64,000 nucleotides of DNA, taken from Strigamia acuminata (taxonomy: Eukaryota > Arthropoda > Chilopoda > Geophilomorpha > Linotaeniidae). This document shows positions 9,963 to 20,959 of this stretch, in pieces. A model generated the notes under the pieces. It made no database searches. It was not told where the DNA came from and was given only the letters and a program-made list of their open reading frames with translations. The stretch is from the NCBI GenBank assembly GCA_949358305.1, contig OX442314.1, positions 38,041,211 through 38,105,210 on the forward strand, in the 5' to 3' direction. The position numbers were made by a program, and so were the translations under genes. The first letter of the stretch is position 1; each line of letters starts with the position of its first letter.

Positions 9963-11140
9963 TCTGCTGAGGTCACAGGTCACAGGTCACATGCGACGGG
10001 TAAAGTGGACATGACGACAGCACCACTGCACGAAGGAAAGTGACTAGCCACAGAGTGAAGACTTCTGTAGTCAGAGCATCTATACATTGCGTGCATAAAC
10101 ACACCGCGTCTAGCGAGAAGGTGTTGCACAAGGGCCTTGTTCCCGGTAAACAGCTTCCTACAGATAACGCATGGCCTCGATTCACAAGAGTATCGGATAT
10201 TCGCACTTCAGTCCTTTTTGTCACTGTTAGATCCCTGATGATCCGAGGGTGCTCGTTTTCTGTCGGTCACCGAAGCTAATGTTGTTTCAGTCATTGCATT
10301 CATTTATTCTGTTAGTTATCTCTGTTTTATCTGCGTCGTTAGTACCAGTTTCAGTCCGTTACCAAAGCAGTATTGCACGGGCTTGGTAGAATTCCCCGGT
10401 GGAGCCCAAACCCATCAAAGTGATAAAACGGCTCTTAGCCTGTTAAAAATACTGTTAAACACTGTTAAAAAGAGTTTTGAATATGATGCGAGTTTTTAAT
10501 CGGTCAATTTATGAATTTAAATAAAAAACAACGATTGCATTTGATTGCAAGAAGTAGGCCAAGAAATGCTTAATTTCACACCACAACTAATATAAACATT
10601 GGTAATTGATACGGGGAAGACAAATATTAATCTCGCGCTCATTCCATCCATCCATGGATAGATGTGGAGCAGAAATGAAGTCACTTAAAAAATACTGCGA
10701 GCTGATTCAAGCGCGTGTTATAAGCTGCAAGACCTGATATTGGTGCGCCCTAATACGATCCTGATGCTCCAGAACTGTATCCATTAGCTCTAAAAAACTG
10801 CAATTACACCAAATAATCGGTTGAGTTCAACCTGGTGTAAGTCAATTTGTGACATCACAATGGCACAATTAAATTTAGTCTCAACTGTGTAAGCAAATTG
10901 GTGTACTGAACACGGCACTCGACTGCTTGTGGTTGAGGATCATAGCCAGGATGAATGAGATACTCACATCTACCAGGGTTGCAGCAATATCTATTACGGC
11001 ATTCGCTGCCGCTAAATGTTCAGAATTGACAGCAGTGGCCGTTAATCCGTCCTCTGAGAAAACAATTACGTCCGCGTCAGGCGTTTTTGCTAATAAGGCC
11101 TTTCTCAAAACTTCGATTTTCAAATATAACTCTCTACCTC
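9963..11140 (-). repeat. Dispersed repeat family A, copy 1
   Basis: Nearly the same sequence recurs at 18935-20660 and in part at 20960-22200, all in the same orientation. Read on the minus strand it holds decayed coding pieces: a C2H2-like finger (C-V-I-C-R-K-L-F then H-L-L-A-R) and, at 10881-11237, a segment related to one in copy 2 (L-Y-L-K-I-E, A-L-L-A-K-T-P-D). The copies are broken by indels in different places. The family is probably an old autonomous element or an amplified gene fragment; no terminal repeats were found. Confidence 0.6.
9970..9989 (+). promoter_or_regulatory. Triple AGGTCA half-sites with 1-nt spacing (DR1-type)
   Basis: AGGTCA occurs at 9970-9975, 9977-9982 and 9984-9989, each separated by one C. 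DR1 is the established binding format of HNF4 and RXR-type receptors. Copy 2 (near 19153) keeps two of the three. Binding is not shown; the array may simply be part of the repeat. Confidence 0.45.
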
Positions 11141-11460
11141 CCCTGGCCCACTGGACATTGAATCCAGTGGACCAGGGGCAACCACGAGGAGGTAGAGGAA
11201 TGGATTTGCTGCCCCCAATTAGTGATAAAAAAAACAATAAATAAATTCAACAAAAAAAAGCTAGACATTTGTTAGTTAAAAAAAGTAACACGAAAGCTGC
11301 TTCATTGCAGAGGGTGAGCCGAAGCCCAGGTGGAATCAAACATGCAACAATTCATTAGAAAAAAATGGTGGAAAAAGATGGAATTCAAGGTGGCGTACGA
11401 AATTCGAAATTTTAAATATTAAATCAGAAAACATTTGTTAGTTAAAAAAAAATAATAATA
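11141..11460 (+). other. Unannotated stretch between repeats A and B
   Basis: A-rich sequence with runs of A and no convincing ORF; nothing further recognised. Confidence 0.4.
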
Positions 11461-12290
11461 ATGTACAATAGTATACTATGATGACTAGACCTTATAGCTG
11501 TGTATAAATTTATAAGGGAGTTTATAAATCAAGTGTGCCAACTTGCAAACGTGTAATGTTATATTATAAGAAGGTTAGCTGCAGCATGGTGCCATATGCA
11601 GATCAATCAACTACAGTAGTCAACCGGAGTTTGACTAAACAAATTAATTATTCATCAAGCTGTAAGGAATAAGTTGATGTTAAGATTGGGTGATGAGATA
11701 TTAATTTTATTAAATTTAGAGTGATTTAGAGTGACAAAATGGGTCAGGCGCCATGTTGGCAAAATCATAAAATAAGGTTATAATTCCTTATAATTATAGT
11801 CTGTCATAAGGTTGTAACTTGGTGTTTTATAATGAGCAAGTAGTCTTCTGAACTCTTGACATAGTGCCTCCAACACATCAAACACCTCTTTGCGGGTCAA
11901 GGCACACCGTGAGAGTGTCACCAGGTAAAGGCGTCGGTGGAGAAAGTGCACTCGGCCGGACTTGTTGTGGGAAACGGTCGTCGTTCTCTGACGTTGTCAC
12001 GACGGCGTCTGGAGTGCTAGATGGTCCGGCTGTTGCTAGCAGTCCTTGTGTTGTTGTCAGTGGGGACAGTATTGGTCGTAGGCCGGGGATCCCAAACGTC
12101 GTCTGGCACAGTTGCATCTATCAATGGTCGCATTCCGGGCGGGATGGCAAACGTTGGCGTTGATTGTGTCTCGGCGATGTGTTGCGCCATTCCGGGCAGC
12201 GGCGGTCGTGGTCCTGGGATGGAGAACCTTGTCTACCATGGCAATTGGCAACATCTGTTTGGATGAATTAGGGTTAAGTGTGGTTTTGAT
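11461..12290 (+). repeat. Dispersed repeat family B, copy 1
   Basis: The block 11461-11815 matches 24941-25292 with scattered substitutions, and a second piece near 12210-12290 matches 25580-25640. Copy 1 has extra GC-richer DNA between the two pieces (11816-12210). Short ORFs there overlap one another on both strands and lack protein-like features, so they are not called. No terminal repeats were resolved. Confidence 0.6.
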
Positions 12291-12539
12291 TCGAAAGCTG
12301 TTGTCACACCTGAAATTTCGTTTGTGGCTAGAATGTAAACAATCACTGCAGAGGATCGGTTTCGAACCGTCCTCAGTTTATTCGTAGGAAACTGTTTTAG
12401 TTCCTGTGGTGATTGGCTCCTAAAACACTCAATCACATCAAAATATAATCCTGACTCTGGAGTCTGTCTTTTACCAAACTAAATGCATAAAATAGTAAAA
12501 AGTTGAAACATTAAAAATACTCTTACGTGTCTAAGTCGT

Positions 12540-12774
12540 AGTCCATATCCAGTCCAAAACTTTCGGCGACCACATACTAGTAACGTATATGCTACGATAC
12601 GTATACTGCACGTTAACGTTTCGTACCGTATATGCAGTGGGTGTACGTTAACCCGACGTTTCGCAATCTAATGTCATATATAAGTGCTCGAGACGAGAAT
12701 ATCATATTATATCTTCCATCTTCTCTCGAGTAAACTGTCACTAGCAAGATCTACATCTCAAAATCAGAATTAAA
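12540..12774 (+). promoter_or_regulatory. Promoter and 5' UTR of the SRPK-like gene
   Basis: TATATAAG lies at 12677-12684, predicting a start near 12710 and a ~65-base 5' UTR. Upstream (12565-12660) is a CpG-containing block with repeated ACGTATA, CGTTAAC and CCGTATATGCAGT-type words, partly as inverted repeats. Such a private promoter argues that the intronless gene is expressed. Confidence 0.6.
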
Positions 12775-13941
12775 ATGAAAACAAAAATCGTTTGGTTGCA
12801 GGAATTAATCGACGCTAAAGACAAACAGCTGACGGCATCTCATTTCACACAGTCGTACCACTCCGAAACGCCTGAACCGACTGTTGACATTCATTTCTCC
12901 GATGTCGAGGAACAGGAAGACCAAGACTCTTACTGCGTTGGCGGTTACCATCCGGTGAAAATTGATGAAACGTACGATAATAGATACACGATTGTTCGCA
13001 AACTCGGATGGGGTCACTTCTCCACTGTCTGGCTGTCCTGGGATCAACTCGACGAGCGGTTTAAAGCATTGAAGATACTCCGAAGTGCGTACGAAGTCAC
13101 GAAAGCAGCGATGACTGAGATTGACATGCTCGAATGCGCCCGATATCACGATTCGCCTGAAAATCGCAAAGTCGTCCATTTACTCGACCATTTTTTCATT
13201 TCCGGTGTGAACGGCGTGCACGTTTGCATGGTGTTCGACGTTTTAGGGGAAAATCTCTTACAACCGATCGTTGAGTCGGGACATAAAGGTATTTCCTTGG
13301 GAAATGTCAAAAGCATCATAAGGCAGGTGCTGGAATCCTTAGACTTCTTGCACACGACTTGTAAGATGATTCACACGGACATTAAACCCGAAAACGTGTG
13401 TGTGGATGTAAATAAGAATTGTAATTGTGACGATCCATTTGAATTACCAGTTACGATTGCCGATCTTGGAAATGCGTGTTGGGTGGATCACCACTTTTCT
13501 GACCTTATCCAGACACGGTGTTATCGCTCTCCCGAAGTCATACTGGGAGTTGGTTATGGCACGTCCGCTGACATTTGGAGCACGGCGTGCATGGCGTTTG
13601 AATTGGCGACTGGTGATTATCTATTTCCGCCCAATTTTGAAACTAATTTTCTGTCGGACGATGAGAATCATCTGGCGTCGATGGTAGAATTGCTGGGTGG
13701 TATACCAAAGCCGATGGCGTATTGTAACGGATATTCTCGAACATTTTTCACCGGAGAAGGTCAACTTCGCCACTTTCCTCATATCAAATCGTTAAAACTT
13801 GATGAATGGCTGAGTGAGGTGTACAATTGGGATGCTGTTGAGACGCGACCGTTTGTTGACTTTTTAATTCCCATGTTAGCACTTGATCCGAATGTTCGGT
13901 CTTCGGCGAAAGAATGCCTCAAACATGAATGGCTTCGGTAA
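12775..13941 (+). CDS. SR-protein-specific serine/threonine kinase, intronless (SRPK-like)
   Basis: The 388-residue protein should phosphorylate Arg/Ser-rich splicing factors using ATP. From residue ~65 there is an SRPK-type lead (G-G-Y-H-P-V), then the glycine loop (G-W-G-H-F-S-T-V-W-L), the lysine (F-K-A-L-K-I-L), the catalytic loop H-T-D-I-K-P-E-N, the SRPK form of DFG (D-L-G-N-A-C-W), the activation segment T-R-C-Y-R-S-P-E, and D-I-W-S-T-A-C. The large spacer that normally splits the SRPK kinase domain between the catalytic loop and DLG is only about 15 residues here. A single exon plus the missing spacer suggest a retrocopy or streamlined paralogue, yet all catalytic residues are present and the frame is intact. 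Tissue or substrate cannot be inferred. Confidence 0.92.
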   Translation: MKTKIVWLQELIDAKDKQLTASHFTQSYHSETPEPTVDIHFSDVEEQEDQDSYCVGGYHPVKIDETYDNRYTIVRKLGWGHFSTVWLSWDQLDERFKALKILRSAYEVTKAAMTEIDMLECARYHDSPENRKVVHLLDHFFISGVNGVHVCMVFDVLGENLLQPIVESGHKGISLGNVKSIIRQVLESLDFLHTTCKMIHTDIKPENVCVDVNKNCNCDDPFELPVTIADLGNACWVDHHFSDLIQTRCYRSPEVILGVGYGTSADIWSTACMAFELATGDYLFPPNFETNFLSDDENHLASMVELLGGIPKPMAYCNGYSRTFFTGEGQLRHFPHIKSLKLDEWLSEVYNWDAVETRPFVDFLIPMLALDPNVRSSAKECLKHEWLR

Positions 13942-14680
13942 ACTATATTTATATTCATACAGGGGTAGCTGGAATGACTTTCACATTCTAATTTGTCATT
14001 TATCAGTATCGAAATTCAAAATTCCCTCTCAACGAGTCGCAGCGCTGCTCTGGAGGGAACCGGGAGAATGACGCAATTTCTTAGCTTGATTCCAACCAAT
14101 TGTTAACAAATTGTTATTTTAATTTTTAAATGCAGCTAGTGGTTGGCGTTTAAAATTCTCGGCCTTCCGGGGCCAGTCATTTACAGCTTCATTTAGTTGA
14201 GCTGCTTGATAAGTAAAATTGAACCGGTCAACTAAATGTAAAATTCAGTTTTTTGGATTCAAAAAATCTGTTTAATTTGAGAATCATATCTTAAAAAAGT
14301 GTAAAGGTCTAAAAATTAACAATTCGTGTACCGTACCTTCAATAAACCATCATTGAAAGAAAAGATTAGCGATGTCGCGCTTATGCAATGCAACAATATT
14401 CGAAAGCAGGACATCTCGTAGTGAACACTTCAATTAATAAATTAGTCAGTAGTAAATTACGTGAACCCTTTATTTGTGTTTTTACTGGATTTATTTCTCG
14501 AATTAAGCAAATCTTTTTTATCTGTCTACATATGTTTGTGTTGAGCATGTACAGTAAATTTTAATTTGCTATTGTAGCCAATCAAAACTTTCTTGCGGAG
14601 GATTTGTCCTTTCTCTCTCTAGCCGCAGACCTAAAGATTCTTTCTACCTCAAGCGATGAGTCCTGTTTTCATCTGTGTAG
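13942..14680 (+). other. Intergenic, SRPK 3' flank
   Basis: AT-rich, no ORF of interest. The 19-base word at 14632-14650 recurs at 15820-15838, so host sequence on the two sides of the MITE is partly duplicated. Confidence 0.4.
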
Positions 14681-14686
14681 TTACGT

Positions 14687-15599
14687 CCAAGGTCGAACGA
14701 GGATATAAGGTTCCGTCATCACAGCTTACAATGGTAGTATCGGTCTGGCTGTAGCACGGTTGAGACTTAATGTGACGTCAGAAAGGTCTCGTAGTTGTTT
14801 GTTAACACAGGCGGCAAATGTAAAAATGTGGTCGTGTACTGTTTGAAACTCTAAAATTACCTACAAAAATTCAAGAATTCAAAATGTATCTTTATTAGCT
14901 TTCCGAAAGTTTAATTTATTCGAGACAAATGAATCAAAGCTTGTAATAAACAAGAAAAATCAATTTTAATTATGAAAAAGTATGCTCTATTCATTTTGAT
15001 GAATAAAAAGATTACTCCAACCACATAAAGTGGCGATTGGGTAGTGTTAAACCAAAGTTGCTGTCAAATGCTATCCCATTATTTCCTTTGAAAAACAAAA
15101 GTAATTAATAAATATATATTTATGTTTACTGTATAAAATAAAATTCAAATTATAAAAAGAATTTTTTTAAAGGAAGATATAAAACAAAAAAAATACATTT
15201 TTTGAATAAAAATATAAAATTCAAATTAGCAAAATAAATTTTGTGTATAAAAATATAAAATTCAAATTAGCAAAATAAATTTTGTGTATAAAAATATAAA
15301 ATTCAAATTAGCAAAATAAATTTTGTGAAAAAAAATATAAAACAATATGTAGTTAATTTTTAAATGAAAATATAAAACAAATTAAAATAAATTTACATCA
15401 AGTAGCAGACCAGTTTCCAACGGAATGCTCTTTCATACATGTAAATCTCAACCGAATCTCAGCAAGATGCTGCAAAGACCTATTGGAAGAGACAGAACGA
15501 TACCTCAATGATAAAAGGGACAATTGTGACGTCAAATCAATAAGCCAATCACAGAAGACTTTCATGATGACGGAACCTTATATCCTCGTTTGACCTTGG
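14687..15599. mobile_element. Non-autonomous DNA transposon (MITE), 913 bp
   Basis: Terminal inverted repeats of about 34 bp start CCAAGGTC at 14687 and end GACCTTGG at 15599, with one mismatch (G/A) in the arms. The same 6 bases, TTACGT, flank both sides (14681-14686 and 15600-15605), a target-site duplication. The interior is AT-rich, carries no transposase, and includes a tandem repeat. The superfamily is not assigned. Confidence 0.82.
15208..15330 (+). repeat. Three tandem copies of a ~41-bp AT-rich unit
   Basis: The unit contains AAATATAAAATTCAAATTAG then CAAAATAAATTTTGTG and is repeated three times almost exactly inside the MITE; a diverged fourth copy trails off at the right. Confidence 0.8.
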
Positions 15600-15605
15600 T
15601 TACGT

Positions 15606-17044
15606 CCACACAGCTAATCCGCCATGTTTTACAGGTTGGTCTTGGTCCGCGCTTCAGAAAAATCCATTGAAATTTGGTTCCAGGTATATTTAATTCGATA
15701 ATTTATTGTTTAGCTTGATTTTATTCACTTTTTCACTGTAATCGTGAATATTCATATTTTTAAATTACGTGACATTTGAATGACACAATATCTACATATA
15801 TCTTGGATGTGGTGTGGCTTAAAGATTCTTTCTACCTCCAGTAATTAATTGTGATTTTAGGTTTGTAACCCCCGTAGTCAGATCCACACGGCTCGTCGAT
15901 GGTGTTACTCGTTTTCTGCGCTCGGGAAATTCGGTTAGGATTTGATTTTAAGGTTTGGTTACGAGTATATTTAATTGAATTGTTTAGCTTGATTTTGACA
16001 TTTTGTGCAACATTTGAGCATTGATTTAAGAACGAAATAATTTTTGTGTACTTTACGATTTTTCTTTGTTTGCACTCGTGATTTGGGATCAAATTTTAAC
16101 TCGGGAGTGACCGACCATCCCTTTGTTTCGATCAATAAATTTGATGGCTTATTTCGATGTTGATGTATAAGTATTCATGTTTATTAATTACTTTGATTGT
16201 TTTTTTGAAGGACTGAACACCGAAATGTTCGTTGATGGTTGATTGGGGGTGTAAAATCCAACTCTGTACCTCCTCGTGGTCACCCCTGGAGAAACTGATG
16301 ACTTGATTGTTCTCAGTGGAACCAAAACAGAGCTCTGGTCCATTCCTAATTTGTGTTTTGTTTTTTATTTTTCACCATATTCTTTGTATGATTGCATTTG
16401 CATTCATGATCATGTACTGCAAGCCCGCAGTCCCATATGATTAGCGGCATTTACATTTTCTGTTGGGAAACCATTCGAGTGTCATTTGTGGTGGCATGTA
16501 TACTTGTGGAACAATTGAGATGCTGTTTAAGCCTCGAGTGATAGGCTCCTAAAACACTCAACTAACTAAACACATAAAATAGTAAAAATACTCCCGGCCG
16601 ACTTAAAATTTTATAAAAACTTAGTTGCCCTCTCAATTGTTGTGTTGGAAAGGAAACACATCCAAGCAATAGGAAAGCAATGAGTTTTTAATGGGAGGAA
16701 ATAATCAATAAATAATATAAATACTTTCCACCGCACTAATTGCGCACTCCAGTGGTCAGGCGGACTACCGGGATTATCCCGGTGGCCTGTGACCTTGTGA
16801 AATATTTTTTCATACCCGGCGGCCTGATCTATTCAAATCTTGCGGCCCGATCTATCCAGATTGCCTTGCCGAACTCGCCTAAAAAAATACCCCACAAGCC
16901 TAGTAATATCCATCGGGTCCCTTGTAGGCATCCTCGATCCAACTAATTAAAATAAATAAAATTAGACTTAGAAAATATATTATATTGAACGCAGTTGTAA
17001 TTCGCTGTCTGCCTGTTGTCCTCTAGCAATGGCCTGCGACAGTC
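15606..17044 (+). other. Gene-poor interval with local duplication
   Basis: Two imperfect direct copies of a ~130-base segment lie near 15610-15750 and 15880-16000 (shared GTATATTTAATT and TTGTTTAGCTTGATTTT words). The rest is AT-rich with no coding sequence recognised; 16530-16590 weakly resembles 12410-12520. Confidence 0.45.
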
Positions 17045-17052
17045 ATTACACC

Positions 17053-17238
17053 CAGGGGCGGAACTACATAGGGGCTAATGGGGCTTGAGCCCCGGGCCCC
17101 CAAATTTTAGGGGGCCCCCAAGACGCAGGGCCATGTACTAAAAAAATAAAAGAAGAAAGGTCGTTATTAAAAATTTCGATAAAGGGGCCCCGAAAAAACC
17201 TCAAGCCCCGGGCCCCCGAAAAGCTAGATCCGCCCCTG
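17053..17238. mobile_element. hAT-type MITE, 186 bp
   Basis: Termini CAGGGGCGGA and TCCGCCCCTG are inverted repeats, and the 8-bp sequence ATTACACC lies directly on both sides (17045-17052 and 17239-17246). CAGGGG-type ends with 8-bp duplications are the signature of hAT transposons. The interior contains a second pair of inverted GAGCCCCGGGCCCCC blocks, so the whole can fold back. No coding capacity. Confidence 0.88.
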
Positions 17239-17246
17239 ATTACACC

Positions 17247-18214
17247 CATTTGTCGCATGATTTCCACAACGTCAGGTTGCAGTCGTCGCTGAGCTAAATC
17301 CCATTTTTGACTATCCCCAACTATCCCTGTTTTCTGTAAGAATCTACCTGTCTCGCACAAAAATTTCGCAGTTAATTCCCCCATGGCCTGTCGCTTTTCT
17401 GCCAAGTTGACAGTAGCTTCGGCCACGGTGAGAGAAAACGCGTCTTTGAACATCTGTGCAAACTCTGCCCAAAGTATTGGTTTGGGAAGCAGGTCGACAT
17501 ACCAGTCTAATATGCCTCGCCTTTCAGGGCATGTGGCACATATAACTCGAGATATAGTCGCTCACGCATACCAGAAGTATAGAAATGAGCAAGCAACTGC
17601 GTTAGGAACAAGTCAACAGCGTTGTATGCACCTTTTCCGACCTCGAATTCCGGTAATTTTTCCATTTTCATACCTTGGGGTCGCAGAAAACGTGGGGTTT
17701 GCTCGCGCGATTGTTGTTGCTGTAATCCTCCTGCCTGTGGAAATAGAGGCACCGGAGGTACAGCCTGAGTCTGAGAAGGGGCGTTATGCCTCGACTTCCC
17801 CTGTGCGGAGCCTCTCTCCCTCTCTAACTGACTCAGAGATATCGACGGCTGTGCGCCCAAATCTGACGCTTTACTACGAATTATGGTTCGCATAATTTCG
17901 CTGATTATTTTAGAAACAGCTAGATCCTCCAGACGAGTCTGCACGTGAATATTCCCTTGCACGAAAGGTTGTGCTCGGGCCCCACCCTGTACTATCTCAC
18001 TCGGGGTTAGGATCATTGACGCATCTCCAGTGGGGCGCGGCTCAAATCTAAGAGGAGGAGGCTGCCTCACACCACCCAGGATGACATGAGGTTTTTGTGG
18101 TATAGGAATTAATGGAATTCCATCCACCAATAGCGGCCTTAAAGCAGCACAGCCCTCCACCACTTGCCTAATACGCTCGACCGTATCATCACAGGTCCCG
18201 GGTTTCGGCACCAC
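17247..18214 (-). pseudogene. Decayed retroelement gag-like ORF, interrupted by the hAT MITE
   Basis: On the minus strand a 235-residue frame (18214 to 17507) ends in a stop, and a second frame (17453 down to the MITE) continues the theme. The first part is P/Q-rich followed by K-L-P-E-F-E-V and helix-rich sequence, as in retrotransposon Gag capsid regions. The second has A-E-K-R-Q-A-M-G-E-L and M-R-Q-M-G before the MITE. At least one frame break near 17500 and the MITE separate the pieces. The origin from a gag gene is inferred from composition and layout only. Confidence 0.5.
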
Positions 18215-18572
18215 TTACAAAACAAATGACCATGCCACAATCAGGGCAAAAAGCCTGTCACATTGATAGGGTCAAATGTAGCAATTAGTGGTTGGTTGGT
18301 TCGATTTGTCTAAGGCAATCGTCATTTTCAAACTTGAAATGAGAATAAATTGAATAAGTGTTCAAGAAATAAAATAAAATATTATGTGGTTTTATGGCTC
18401 CAAGGTGCTACCACGTAAATGGTGTAAGGAATGAGTCCGGAACTTAATTCAATTTTAAGCTGTATTTTGTCGGACAATTCCTCAAGAGAATTGTCTGCAA
18501 CTAATCAATTCAAATGTTTTCAAAATTATCAAAACAATCAGACAGTGTGGCTCACTGTCTGGATTAAACTGG
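18215..18572 (+). other. Intergenic
   Basis: AT-rich spacer, no feature recognised. A perfect CTCAAGAGAATTGTC-type word repeats near 18475-18500 as GACAATTC...GAATTGTC (small hairpin). Confidence 0.35.
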
Positions 18573-18827
18573 TTAATACCGGCGCACAAAGTACATGATC
18601 GTCGGTCCGCATGAATCCGCATCCAATTGCTGCATGTGCGGTGGATCCCAGCGCACCATTCTGTTAAAAAAGTCAATTCCTGCAGCAATTAGGCAAAGTT
18701 TCAAATGCTCCCAGCATGGATAGACATCATTAATGGCTCCAGAAGGATCGTACAATATGAATTCTGTTGGTACTTTGCGCCAATCAATCACAAAAAGCTG
18801 CCAATGTTCGGGCAAGGGAACTAGAAA
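18573..18827 (-). pseudogene. Ulp1/C48-like cysteine protease fragment
   Basis: The open minus-strand frame (from ~18827, no ATG) encodes the catalytic end of a Ulp1-like cysteine peptidase: P-E-H-W-Q-L-F-V-I-D (catalytic His before Trp), L-Y-D-P-S-G (Asp), and Q-L-D-A-D-S-C-G-P (Gln of the oxyanion hole and catalytic Cys, six residues apart, the Ulp1 spacing). The protein is only ~85 residues and has no upstream part, so it is a fragment, possibly one exon. Such domains deSUMOylate host proteins or are carried by some DNA transposons. It lies next to repeat A copy 2 on the same strand and may have belonged to that element. Confidence 0.7.
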
Positions 18828-18934
18828 GACTCAAACAGTCTTATGGCGTGGCGAGACTCTTTTAACTAACCAGTACGTCGCTTCCTTTCTCGTTTCAATG
18901 GATGCAAACCTAATTAGAAAATGGATATAAACAT

Positions 18935-20660
18935 AATAAGAGGAGCAAGTGAGCTATTGTTATATGGTGTCGGGCCCTGCAGGCAGACTTAATTTAATGC
19001 TTCGATTACTTCACCGGGACTAACGGCATCTACCATGTCGGGCTGTGGCAAAGGTTGTCCTTCTTCAAGGTATGGATTGTCTTGGACCAGGCCAGACAGA
19101 TGTCGTGGCTTGGTGTCGTGGCTTGGCGGCGTGCCGCGGAGCTGATCTGCTGAGATCACAGGTCACAGGTCACATGCGACGGGTAAGGTGGACATGACGA
19201 CAGCACCACTGCACCAAGGAAAGTGACTAGCCACAGAGTGAATACTTCTGTAGTCAGCACCTACATTGCGTGCATAGACACACCGCGTCTAGCGAGAAGG
19301 TGTTGCACAAGGGCCTTGTTCTCGGTAAAACAGCTTCTTACAGATAACGCATGGCCTCGATTCACAAGGGTATCGGATAGTCGCAGTTCAGTCCTTTTTG
19401 CCTGATGATCTGACGGTTCTCGTTTTCTGTCGGTCACCGAAGCTGATGTTGTTTCAATCATTGCATCCATTTGTTCTGTTAGTTATCCGTGTTTTATCCG
19501 CGTGGTTAGTACCAATTTCAGTCCGTTACCAAAGCAGTATTGGATAGGCTTGGTAGAATTCCCCGGTGGAGCCCAAACCCATCAGAGTGATGATACGGCT
19601 CTTAGCTTGTTAAAAAATACTGTTAAACACTGTTAAAAAGAGTTTTAAATATGATGCGAGTTTTTAAGCGGTCTATTTATGAATTTAAATAAAAAACAAC
19701 GATTGCATTTGATTGCAAGAAGTAGGCCAAGAAATGCTTAATTTTACACCACAACTAATATAAACACCGGTAATCGATACGGGGAAGACAAATATTAACC
19801 TCGTGCTCATTCCACCCATCCATGGATAGATGTGGAGCAGAAATAAAGTCACTTAACCGAATCACTCTCATAAAAAATACTGCGAGCTGATTCAAAGCGC
19901 GTGTTATGAGCTGCACGACCTGATATTTGTGCACCCTAATACGATCCTGATGCTCCAGAATTGTATCCATTGGCTCTAAAAAACTGCAATTACACCAAAT
20001 AATCGGTTGAGTTCAACCTGGTGTAAATCAATTTGTGACATCACAATGGCACAATTAAATTTAGTCTCAACTGTGTAAGCAAATTGGTGTACTGAACACT
20101 GGACTCGACTGCTTGTGGTTGAGGATCATAGCCAGGATGAATGAGTTACTCACAAAATGTACGCAACCAATCGCAGAAATTGCATATTTCAATAGCGTAC
20201 ATTTGAAAGGTCCAATCTTCTAGGTCATGGTAACGGCCACGGGATGGAAAAAGGACTTCAGGGTATGTAATATGGGGAAAGTTATACAATAGGAAATATT
20301 CAGGCGTGGAGAACACATCTGGAACGCTGGCGAACAATATGACGTTTGGGTTGGCGATTGGGTTGATGGATGATGCGGCCCCATAAATTAACAATGTTCT
20401 ATGCTGCTGTCCTCCGACTCATCTAAAGAGTATATACAGTGCTGTATATAATATATAAATTGGAAAACATTCATTTTCTCAAATCTACTGTGGCTGCAGC
20501 AAAATCTACCGTGGCTGCAGCAAAATCTGTCATGGCATTTGCTGCAGCTAAATGTGCAGAATTGACAGCGGTCAGGCGTTTTCGCTAATAAGGCCTTTGT
20601 CAAAGCCTCGATTTTCAAATACAACTCCGCTTTGGTCGGTTTTGTCATTTTCGCCTTTTT
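18935..20660 (-). repeat. Dispersed repeat family A, copy 2
   Basis: The longest copy. 18940-19090 matches 21100-21245; 19149-20150 matches 9967-10970; 20500-20660 matches 10985-11140. On the minus strand it begins M-T-K-P-T-K-A-E-L-Y-L-K-I-E (20648) and decays after ~40 residues; 20146-20394 is a second minus-strand coding remnant (F-S-T-P-E-Y-F-L-L-Y), and the C2H2-like finger near 19300 is frameshifted by one extra A relative to copy 1. Confidence 0.65.
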
Positions 20661-20959
20661 TGCAGGAAGAGGTGCCTGTTCTTCTCCACTAGTTGTTGCT
20701 GCTACCCGTTTTGCTGCTGCCTGTTTTGCCTCTTCTTTTTCTACTTCTACTGCTAGTTTTCTGTCCCTAGTCGGAATTGCTCGAAATTAGTGACAAACAA
20801 AACAATTCAACAACAAAAAAACTGAAAACCGCACGAACTGCGCGAGAGTTTCAAGAGAGAGAGAAATATCGAGAGAAAATGGACTGCGAAAAGACATTCA
20901 AAAAGTAATAAATAGAAAAATATTCAAAAAGAAATAAATCGGAAAACATTCATTTTCTC
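20661..20959 (+). other. Spacer between repeat A copies
   Basis: C/T-rich then GA-rich sequence, no gene. Confidence 0.4.

Noticed and set aside
11864-12436. Several overlapping ORFs of 65-99 codons on both strands
   Set aside because: GC-richer repeat DNA with mutually overlapping frames and no recognisable domain.
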